Assembly: GCA_019749855.1 (NCBI GenBank)
Contig: JAIEPI010000139.1
Coordinates: 1 to 36,068 of the forward strand
Length of the DNA stretch: 36,068 bases
Direction: 5' to 3'
Source of the DNA: Rickettsiales bacterium
GTDB taxonomy: Bacteria; Pseudomonadota; Alphaproteobacteria; Rickettsiales; UBA998
The position numbers and the translations under genes are program-made. The notes below the pieces were generated by a model that did no database searches, was not told the DNA's origin, and saw only the letters and a program-made list of their open reading frames with translations. Positions 17,858 to 25,667 of the stretch are shown one piece after another. The number at the start of each line of letters is the position of its first letter. Position 1 is the stretch's first letter.

Positions 17858-18154
17858 TCAGATTTTGGAACAATGCGTTCTGTTATATCCAACAGCGGGA
17901 TCACTGGATTTATAAGAAGTAATCAACTCAATTTCTTTGCGCGTTACCTCTGCTTTATTAGGTGACTCGAAAAGAATTTCTTTGCGCATAGTAAAGTTGG
18001 AAAGTTCTTGTTTTGTGAAATCAGCTTCTACGGTTGCATTATCCCATGAACCAAAATAACGCATTGAATGACCGCTTCCACCAATATCTTTACCAAGATA
18101 GATTTTGCCATTTGGAAAAGTAATTTTATAAATGACATATTGATATTTATGCAT
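17858..18154 (-). CDS. GIY-YIG nuclease-fold protein
   Basis: YVIYKITFPNGKIYLGKDIGGSGHSMRYFGSW...GYNRTH. Start codon directly abuts the toxin stop codon (TAAATG). Confidence 0.75.
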   Translation of the reverse strand: MHKYQYVIYKITFPNGKIYLGKDIGGSGHSMRYFGSWDNATVEADFTKQELSNFTMRKEILFESPNKAEVTRKEIELITSYKSSDPAVGYNRTHCSKI

Positions 18155-18587
18155 TTAATCCCTCGGCGTAATCTTTCCGCGTCGCTTGAGAATAATATCC
18201 AATATGCCACTGCGGATTTGATCGAACAGGCGTGGAGGCAGAAAACCATAGGTCATTTCGCCCTGTTTGTGGGGAATGGGGCGCAGATCATAACCTGGCC
18301 ACACAAACTGATTCACTTCACCCAGGATCGCCCATGAGCGGTCATCATCCAGCCCAAGGTGCTGCTTCACACGCGGCGGAATTTCCATGCACGGCGTGCC
18401 AGCGGATGGTGGCGAATGGGTGATGGACGCAACGGTCACCTGCGTGAAGCTGTCATGTTTCTCTACCGATAAGACGATGACGCAGGGGTGATTCTTTCGG
18501 CATTTTTTCCTGACCTGCCTCAAACTCCCTGTGCCACAAATACGCGTATGAAATCACGAGGCCGGGTTCAGGATTGGGTATCGCCAT
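18155..18587 (-). pseudogene. PemK/MazF-like toxin with an apparent 1-nt frameshift
   Basis: Frame A from ATG 18587: MAIPNPEPGLVISYAYLWHREFEAGQE. Frame B: KCRKNHPCVIVLSVEKHDSFTQVTVASITHSPP...WPGYDLRPIP. The two join only if one base is removed from the A6 tract (plus-strand T6 at 18503-18508). Confidence 0.65.
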
Positions 18588-18593
18588 GGAAGA

Positions 18594-18860
18594 TTAGTCG
18601 TCGAGCAAGCTATTGAGGTGATCGTGCTTCGTATCCATTTTGCTGACAGCAATTGCCTGAATGGTTTCCTCGGAAAGCGCTTCGACTGCGTAGGCCTTGG
18701 GCATCTGTGCTTTCATCCGCAGATAGGCTTCGTAATCCGAACCTGAGACGAAATAGCCGGTCACACGGTCGTGACTGGTAACTGCCACTGGCTCACGCTG
18801 CGCCGCCTCACGGTAACGGCCAAAGTTCTTTGCAAATTCGCTGGAAGGAACAGTAATCAT
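18594..18860 (-). CDS. Phd/YefM-like antitoxin
   Basis: MITVPSSEFAKNFGRYREAAQREPVAVTSHDRVTGYFVSGSDYEAYLRM; located 6 nt upstream of the toxin start. Confidence 0.8.
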   Translation of the reverse strand: MITVPSSEFAKNFGRYREAAQREPVAVTSHDRVTGYFVSGSDYEAYLRMKAQMPKAYAVEALSEETIQAIAVSKMDTKHDHLNSLLDD

Positions 18861-19079
18861 AAAATCATCTCCTGACTTCCCTCATTATACCCAAATTACG
18901 GATAATACGCAAGATGTTCCATCCTCCGCCTCCCAGCAACCCTAGAGGAGCCGGATAGAACAAGAAGTATTATTAAGGAAAAACAATATACTTAAATGTC
19001 TCAAGCGAAGAAACGGCGCAAATTCCTAGAACCGCCCCACCCTGCAGCAGGCTTACATCTGATTTTTTGAGAGGGAGAG

Positions 19080-19156
<77 letters not shown>

Positions 19157-19230
19157 CAGTCGAAAGGAAGGGCATTTCTAGTGAGGAAAGGTGGGGATGT
19201 CAAACGAAAGACGCAAGCGGCCTCACAAGA

Positions 19231-19731
19231 TCAGCGGCAAAGGGCTTTGAGTCGTTGATGCGCGCGTGTGAAGCCTTTGAGCGAATAGGTATCCAGCGAG
19301 TAAGTGCCTCGCTGTGAGGTGCCTTTGGCCGTTAAGGTACTGCCGCGCACCATTGAAGCAATTAACTGGTTGTCTTGCTCGGTTTTAAAGGCCCAGGCAC
19401 GGCTTCCTTTCGTAAAAAAGCGTGACGATTTGCCATCCACGCTGACCGTAACCTCGCTGCCTTCTTTATACGGATAGCCGGAGGAGAGGCTCACCTCATC
19501 CACACTCGCACTGCGACCCGTCACCATCAGGAACGGCTCCTCACGTTTGCTGTAATTGCCGGTCTTTTCTTTCGGCACGCTCGCGGCATAACACAGGGTG
19601 CGCCCCTCGACTGCAGCAGAAAAAATGCGCCAGTCACCACTGGTTTCCAGTAATTGTTGGGCGAAGACTGCGTCGGCATAGCCAAAAATTAGTCCCATCA
19701 ACAAAACACATCTACGCATCGATTCCCCCAT
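19231..19731 (-). CDS. Invasion-associated locus B (IalB)-like protein
   Basis: Signal peptide then LLETSGDWRIFSAAVEGRTLCYAASVPKEK...PFLMVTGRSASVDEVSLSSGYPYKEGSEVTVSVDG. Confidence 0.8.
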   Translation of the reverse strand: MGESMRRCVLLMGLIFGYADAVFAQQLLETSGDWRIFSAAVEGRTLCYAASVPKEKTGNYSKREEPFLMVTGRSASVDEVSLSSGYPYKEGSEVTVSVDGKSSRFFTKGSRAWAFKTEQDNQLIASMVRGSTLTAKGTSQRGTYSLDTYSLKGFTRAHQRLKALCR

Positions 19732-19776
19732 CGTTAGGCCGTGAGGTTAGCTAAATGAGCGATGAAAAGAAAGCCT

Positions 19777-20415
19777 CTAAAATGCGAGCCGATAGCCGCC
19801 TTGTTCACTCAGTATTTGTATTTTTCCGCCCACCATCTCCAGCTTTTGCCGCAGACGATAAATATGCGTTTCCAGCGTGTGTGTTTCCAAATCAGTCACA
19901 TGCCCCCACACCTCACGAAGCAATGTCTCACGCGATAGGCCAGACGTGCCCGCTTCAATGAATGCCTCGAGCATTTCAGCTTCGCGTCCTGTCAGCTCCA
20001 CACGCATATTTTGTTGTTCATTGTTTAATAGACGCTCCCTTGCCTGATACATCACGTGCTCACCCAATGTTTTAATCGGGCGATGAACCGCCAGCATGGT
20101 GGCGCGGCATACCTCCAGCAAATCAACCTGACGAAAGGGACGCTCCAATACGCGATGAGGAACATGAGAGGGGATAGCACTCTGCGCTGAGCCCAGCCAA
20201 ATGACCGCCTGACAATGTGATAAAACACTCGCCATCTCATGGGACAATGCTTCTAAATCATACAGCGCGTCAGCCATCAGCATAAAGGGTGCGGTCACAT
20301 CCGTGATGTTGTTTATCAGGCGATAGCCTGACTCCGACAGCATCACCGTCATCACACGTGCAATTTCTTCATCCGCAATACGTAAAACAATAGGTATCGA
20401 GGCCGCAAATGGCAT
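19777..20415 (-). CDS. OmpR/PhoB-type winged-helix regulator with an atypical receiver domain
   Basis: C-terminal LTGREAEMLEAFIEAGTSGLSRETLLREVWGH...THTLETHIYRLRQKLE; receiver region lacks a clear Lys and acidic pair. Confidence 0.8.
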   Translation of the reverse strand: MPFAASIPIVLRIADEEIARVMTVMLSESGYRLINNITDVTAPFMLMADALYDLEALSHEMASVLSHCQAVIWLGSAQSAIPSHVPHRVLERPFRQVDLLEVCRATMLAVHRPIKTLGEHVMYQARERLLNNEQQNMRVELTGREAEMLEAFIEAGTSGLSRETLLREVWGHVTDLETHTLETHIYRLRQKLEMVGGKIQILSEQGGYRLAF

Positions 20416-20419
20416 GGCT

Positions 20420-21526
20420 TTACGGCTGTGTCAGCGTATCAGGGCGTCCCTGACCATGGCGAATCACCTGCAACAAATCACGCTCCAGCTGTGTGGAGAA
20501 GCGCGGCTTTCCAGAGCTATCTTGCGGGCTCACGGCGAGGTCTTCCTCGCGCCAGGCGCACAGGTCACGCTTCCATTGCGACAGCGTGCGCGACGGATCA
20601 ACCTGCTTCCATTTCGGATGACCCGACGCCTTCAGATAGGTGAGATGTGCGCGAATTGCATGACCGATCTTAGCCAATTCACTACAACGTCGCAGGTAAT
20701 AGGCATTCTGCCCTGATGAAAAATCGTAAGCCACAAGCACCGCATTGACCGCAATGGTTGGCACAGTTTCTCTAATGAATGGATAATCTTCGCTGGTCAG
20801 TTCCCCTGCTTCATATTCCTTCAATACACGCGGATCATTCAAGGGAAGAAAATGAATTTCTTCCAATAATTGAGCATTCTTTCCACCTCCCACCGTTTTA
20901 AGATCGGCCAGATTATCAAACAACGGAACGGGCTTGCCCCCGACAAAGATCATCGCATCGGCATCGTCAGCCAAAACAGCGACTACGCCCTCCGCCGGTG
21001 CTAATTGCAGCATCTTTGCTGGCTCTATCCCCAACAACGCAAAGAGATTAATGGCGGTGAGCGAATTGCCGCTACCTTCCTCACCGATGACCACGCGAGC
21101 ACCCTGCAATTGCTGCACAGAGGTGAATTTCTTGCGCGCCAGCACGTGCACTTCTTCTTTATAAAAAGGGAAAACCAAACGCAACTTATCGGCAATCTGG
21201 CGAGAATTCGCATTATTGGAGCGCCTGAGAAATCCAAGCACATCGGATTGTACGATCCCCAAGCCAGCATTTTCTCCTGTTTTGGTCATCAGTTTCAGGT
21301 TTTCAATGGAACCGCTGGTGCCGCGCACATCCACCGCCTGCCCCACACTGCGGCTCACTTCCGCAATGTCACGGCCAAAAGCAAAATAGGTTCCGGTTTC
21401 GGGTCCGGTGACAATGCCGATACTGGCGATTTCTCCGCGCGTGGCCGCCATGACGGGCGTGGCACCCATGACAATCAATATCGCCAAAAACATCCAACAT
21501 TCTTTTAAACGGGCCATGAGCCTCAT
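20420..21526 (-). CDS. TAXI-family TRAP-type solute-binding protein
   Basis: Signal peptide; IGIVTGPETGTYFAFGRDIA...GTSGSIENLKLM...LGIVQSDVL...VVIGEEGSGNSLTAINLFALLGI. Confidence 0.85.
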   Translation of the reverse strand: MRLMARLKECWMFLAILIVMGATPVMAATRGEIASIGIVTGPETGTYFAFGRDIAEVSRSVGQAVDVRGTSGSIENLKLMTKTGENAGLGIVQSDVLGFLRRSNNANSRQIADKLRLVFPFYKEEVHVLARKKFTSVQQLQGARVVIGEEGSGNSLTAINLFALLGIEPAKMLQLAPAEGVVAVLADDADAMIFVGGKPVPLFDNLADLKTVGGGKNAQLLEEIHFLPLNDPRVLKEYEAGELTSEDYPFIRETVPTIAVNAVLVAYDFSSGQNAYYLRRCSELAKIGHAIRAHLTYLKASGHPKWKQVDPSRTLSQWKRDLCAWREEDLAVSPQDSSGKPRFSTQLERDLLQVIRHGQGRPDTLTQP

Positions 21527-21557
21527 TCCTTATTTCAAGTGAGCAGTTTAACGCTTT

Positions 21558-22067
21558 TTACGGGACAGCATGATCATCCACGCGAGGCGCGGGAAGATTC
21601 ACCACCCCCGGGTGGCGCGTGCGTTGCAATTGATCTAACAAAACTTTGCGATCATCATTCGATATATAGGTAGTGGTATCCCGCACAGAGGATTTTCCAT
21701 ACCCGCTGGCTGGGGCCAGCGCACTCAACTCAGGGGCGGAGGTATTGGAGGTGCGGGGCGCCAGCGCCGTGACAAAATCAGAGCGCTGCGGCGCAGGTTT
21801 GGCAAACATCAGCACCAGCGTCAAATTGACCAATACAAGCAGAGCAATCAGGGAAACGGCAAATTTCGCATCCCACCGAATCGTTGCCGCTGAGCGAGGT
21901 GACGCAGGCTCACGAGGCTCCATGCTTACTGATTCGGAGGCGACATCTGATAATCGCGTCATCTCCCCCGCAATAGCGCGCTCGCGTGGTGGCGGTACGT
22001 TAATTTTTGGTAACGCCGAGGAGGGGGATACTGTTTTTTCAGACATTGCGCGCTTTGTAGCAGTCAT
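21558..22067 (-). CDS. Hypothetical single-pass membrane protein
   Basis: Pro-rich N-terminus, one TM (FAVSLIALLVLVNLTLVLMF), C-terminal soluble tail. On the same strand directly upstream of the TAXI gene. Confidence 0.5.
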   Translation of the reverse strand: MTATKRAMSEKTVSPSSALPKINVPPPRERAIAGEMTRLSDVASESVSMEPREPASPRSAATIRWDAKFAVSLIALLVLVNLTLVLMFAKPAPQRSDFVTALAPRTSNTSAPELSALAPASGYGKSSVRDTTTYISNDDRKVLLDQLQRTRHPGVVNLPAPRVDDHAVP

Positions 22068-22341
22068 TTACTCTGGCCATGGGGTAAAAAACGTTTCCAA
22101 TACGGCCATGATGTGCACTTGCCAAGCGCATACATACCCTGTCCAGAATGTTTATTAGTTGATATGGTTAAGGGTGAAAAGAAAAAAGTTAACTGCGCAT
22201 CAAACATTTAACCTTTTTGTCATATAATCGCGAAACTGCGAATGAAAACCTTGAATAATAGCCAATAAATGCTATTTTTCTGTCAATTTATACGCAAATA
22301 CTCTGCATAAAAAATTAGCATAAATCATTCTTGAACAGACG

Positions 22342-23364
22342 ATGAGACCACAGAGCAGCATCCATCATTTATCGGAAATCGCCATGCAGCGCATGCAACA
22401 GCATGGCGTGCAGCCCACACCGCGTAACTATAATCTATGGTTTGATTATGCGCGTCAGGAAAATAAAGAATTGGTTGCGGAGCTCAATCAGCTCATTGCC
22501 CATTCCAATGAAGTGGATGATACCACCAGCGATTATCTCTGCCGTAAATATATAGAAACATCAACAGAATACTCTGATCCGCAGAACGCGCGTGCTTTAC
22601 TCGCCAACATTCTTAAGGTCATTGGTGAAGTTTCCAGTGAAACACAAAATTATCATAATGAAATTGACGGCCATATTGCTGAGCTGGAATCGCAGGGGGA
22701 CAGTAGCGGTGTTCAAGAAATGCTGCATGCGATTGTGTCCAGTGCGCGCGGTTTGAAAAAAAGCGGGGAACATCTGCATCAAAGTCTCGACGAGTCGCGT
22801 GCAGAAATCGAGGTTCTTCGTAAAAACCTGCAAGAAGTCACCAATGAAGCACAACGGGATTTCCTTACCGGCCTATTTAACCGCAAGGTATTTGATCGCA
22901 TGATGGACGATCTCACCCATTATGCGTTCACAGAAAAGAAACCGCTGAGTCTGTTGATGATCGATGTCGATCATTTCAAGCACTTTAATGATGAATATGG
23001 TCATCTTATCGGTGATGAAGTCCTTAAAATGGTGGCGCGTCTACTAAAAGACACCGTGAAGGGAACCGATATTGTGGCACGATTTGGTGGCGAGGAATTT
23101 GCTGTTATTCTTCCTCATACCCCCATTTCTGGTGCACAGGTAGTCGCAGAAAATATTCGCAACGGCATTGCCAGCAAGGAATTAAAACATAAGGAGTCAG
23201 GAACGAGCTTCGGCTCAGTGACTGTCTCTGTTGGTATAGCGGCCTATGGCATGAATGATTCCGTACCCACACTTATCAGACGCGCTGACGAAGCCATGTT
23301 TGCCGCCAAGCGCGAAGGGCGCAACCGCGTATGCTGCGCAGAAGCTGCCGCTGTTTCTTCGTAG
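22342..23364 (+). CDS. GGEEF-domain diguanylate cyclase
   Basis: DFLTGLFNRKVFDRMM, SLLMIDVDHFKHFNDEYGHLIGDEVL, ARFGGEEFAVILP. Confidence 0.93.
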   Translation: MRPQSSIHHLSEIAMQRMQQHGVQPTPRNYNLWFDYARQENKELVAELNQLIAHSNEVDDTTSDYLCRKYIETSTEYSDPQNARALLANILKVIGEVSSETQNYHNEIDGHIAELESQGDSSGVQEMLHAIVSSARGLKKSGEHLHQSLDESRAEIEVLRKNLQEVTNEAQRDFLTGLFNRKVFDRMMDDLTHYAFTEKKPLSLLMIDVDHFKHFNDEYGHLIGDEVLKMVARLLKDTVKGTDIVARFGGEEFAVILPHTPISGAQVVAENIRNGIASKELKHKESGTSFGSVTVSVGIAAYGMNDSVPTLIRRADEAMFAAKREGRNRVCCAEAAAVSS

Positions 23365-23365
23365 C

Positions 23366-24193
23366 CTACGCACTGTCCCATTCAGGTGCCCAGGATGGGT
23401 TAATCAGACGACCGTCAGGGCTCGCCAAAGCGTCAACAACCTGCATTTCGTGTGGGCTTAATGTAAAGTCGAAAATTGCAATATTGCTCAACATATGCTG
23501 ATGTTGCGCTGCTTTGGGAATGGCCACCACCCCTTCTTGTTGCATCAGCCAGCGCAGAGCAATCTGTGCCACACTACGACTGTGATTATTGGCGATTGTT
23601 GAAATTTCTGGTGCCTGCAACAATTTGTTCCGCGCTAACGGGCTGAAAGCGGTCATGAACATTCCATGTGATCTGGTCCATTGCATAACCGCGTTTTGTG
23701 ATAAAAACGGGTGATATTCCACCTGATTACAGGCCAGCCGATCGGGTAACATCGCCTCGGCCTGCTTTAAAAGTGCAACAGGAAAGTTACTCACGCCGAT
23801 TAAACGGGTGAAGCCCTCACGGCAAAGACCCTCAAGCGCCTCAAGGCTCTCTTCTAGCGGCACTTCCGTGACCGGCCAGTGCAGGAGCAGGAGATCCACG
23901 TAGTCAGTCCCAAGCTTTTTGAGACTCTTGATCACGGAGCTGCGCATCGATTCTGCACCCATGTGATCGCGCCATATCTTGGTTACTAAGAATACTTCGT
24001 GCCGCGACACATGACTGCTCTGAATACCGGCCCCGACCTCCTCTTCATTATCGTAGGCCTGCGCAGTATCGATATGACGATAGCCCGCATCAAGCGCGCC
24101 TTTGACTCCGGCAATACACTCGGCTCCACCCAGTTTCCATGTGCCAAAGCCTAAACGAGGTATTTCAATCGATTGGCATGTTAAATACTGCAT
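23366..24193 (-). CDS. Aldo/keto reductase
   Basis: LGFGTWKLGG, YRHIDTAQAYDNEEEVG, DYVDLLLLHWPV, RLIGVSNF, ACNQVEYHPFL. Confidence 0.93.
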   Translation of the reverse strand: MQYLTCQSIEIPRLGFGTWKLGGAECIAGVKGALDAGYRHIDTAQAYDNEEEVGAGIQSSHVSRHEVFLVTKIWRDHMGAESMRSSVIKSLKKLGTDYVDLLLLHWPVTEVPLEESLEALEGLCREGFTRLIGVSNFPVALLKQAEAMLPDRLACNQVEYHPFLSQNAVMQWTRSHGMFMTAFSPLARNKLLQAPEISTIANNHSRSVAQIALRWLMQQEGVVAIPKAAQHQHMLSNIAIFDFTLSPHEMQVVDALASPDGRLINPSWAPEWDSA

Positions 24194-24569
24194 CTGTTAT
24201 CCTATGTAATGTTTAAACACGCCATTTTATTCCATAATGATGGCTCAGATGGATACAAGCCTGTGCGTCAATACGCTATCCTCTTTAAAAAAATGCAAAA
24301 AGCCAAACACAGCTTTTTGTGCGATGCAAACAAGTCACAAAAACATCATCACCGACTAAATTCGCGCAAAGTTTGCAAAGAGAAAAACACAGTCCGGTCC
24401 CGTGTAAATAAAGCGGAAATCCCCATGTTTCATATGGCTTGTCATGCTACCGGAACTATTATCTTTACTAATTATCAGCAGGGTATTGCAATTTATAGTT
24501 GTGTTGACACATTATTATTGCAAGCGGTAACGATTGTACAAATACGTAGCTTTTCAACTTTGGGTAATT

Positions 24570-25622
24570 ATGCGCTCCGAAGCACAACCATTGGGCTTAC
24601 TGAATCATGACTACGGCAACCTTTTGGCAAGTGATGCTCCTGTTTCTACGGCGTACCTTACAGCGCCAGAGCCCGATAACCAGCATCAGCAGCTTTTCAT
24701 CGCAACGTTGAACTTAGTGCAACACTGCATTGAAAGTGCCTGCACTGACGTCACAGTTCAGACCGATATTATATCGGCCCGCTTCCGTGACATGGCGTCG
24801 CAAGCTCTTGTGCAGGCCAATAACGTGGATGCACTGACAGCGCGCGGCGAACTCGTCACGATTGATGATCAGCAAATGCCGCTGGATGAGGCGCTGAACA
24901 TGGTGAGCCAAACCTTGGATACCTCCATTGATAAAATTCTTTCCATTACCAAATTGGCGCTGACGATGGCGACACAGTTTGATCGCGCACAAGAACGACT
25001 AAAGGACATTACCGGACTGGTGGGGTCGATTCGTAAAATTACCAAGCAAACCAGACTTCTTGCTCTAAATGCGGCGATTGAGGCACAGGCAGCTGGAGAA
25101 GCTGGCCTTGGATTTGCGGTGGTTTCTGAAGAAGTGAAATCTCTGGCAACGGACATTCAGGATTTATCCTGCCATATGGAAAGCTGCATCGGCGAAGTTG
25201 CAGATAGCGTCTCAAAAAGCTACGCGTCTCTTAAAGCGTCTGCGGAAATTGATATGTCTGAAAACATTCTCCTGCGGGCAAAAGTCGGTGACATCATGGA
25301 CTCCGTATGTGAGCAGAATGCCGCTTTTCAGGCCATGCTACGTGGCACCTCCTCCCATTCCCGTGAGCTGGCAGAGACCATCTCGCAAACTGTCGTCAGC
25401 TTACAGTTTCAAGACCGTGTCTGTCAGTATCTGCGTAATGGCGCGAGCGCGTTAAGCGTCTATGCCCAAAGCGAAACACCACCCGATATTGAAAAAGTCA
25501 TTGCCTCACTCAGCCTGACAGATCTGCGTGACTATCTGCGACGCGCGATTGGCTTGGCATCCGAAGATAGCTCGTCGTTAGCCGCCAGTGACAAAGGGGA
25601 CTTCGATGTTGAACTTTTTTAG
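24570..25622 (+). CDS. Soluble MCP-type signalling-domain protein
   Basis: [33 protein letters not shown] hairpin-tip motif; no TM segment seen. ATG 24570 preferred over 24534. Confidence 0.8.
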   Translation: MRSEAQPLGLLNHDYGNLLASDAPVSTAYLTAPEPDNQHQQLFIATLNLVQHCIESACTDVTVQTDIISARFRDMASQALVQANNVDALTARGELVTIDDQQMPLDEALNMVSQTLDTSIDKILSITKLALTMATQFDRAQERLKDITGLVGSIRKITKQTRLLALNAAIEAQAAGEAGLGFAVVSEEVKSLATDIQDLSCHMESCIGEVADSVSKSYASLKASAEIDMSENILLRAKVGDIMDSVCEQNAAFQAMLRGTSSHSRELAETISQTVVSLQFQDRVCQYLRNGASALSVYAQSETPPDIEKVIASLSLTDLRDYLRRAIGLASEDSSSLAASDKGDFDVELF

Positions 25623-25667
25623 AAAAAACTTGTCCCCAAACTTTAATTCTCAAACGGAGTGTGCCCC

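Noticed and set aside
17638-17904. Minus-strand ORF downstream of the GIY-YIG gene
   Set aside because: Overlaps the GIY-YIG 3' end, lies in AT-rich sequence, no recognisable domain.
21673-22158. Plus-strand 161-aa ORF
   Set aside because: Antisense to the single-pass membrane protein ORF, which has a plausible TM segment and fits the operon.
24297-24318. AAAAAGC...GCTTTTT hairpin as a terminator
   Set aside because: A/U-only arms apart from one GC pair; too weak and with no gene that clearly needs it.
24209-24610. Plus-strand ORF of 133 aa between AKR and the soluble MCP-type gene
   Set aside because: Composition looks non-coding, it overlaps the MCP start in another frame, and no motif is seen. 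Treated as intergenic.
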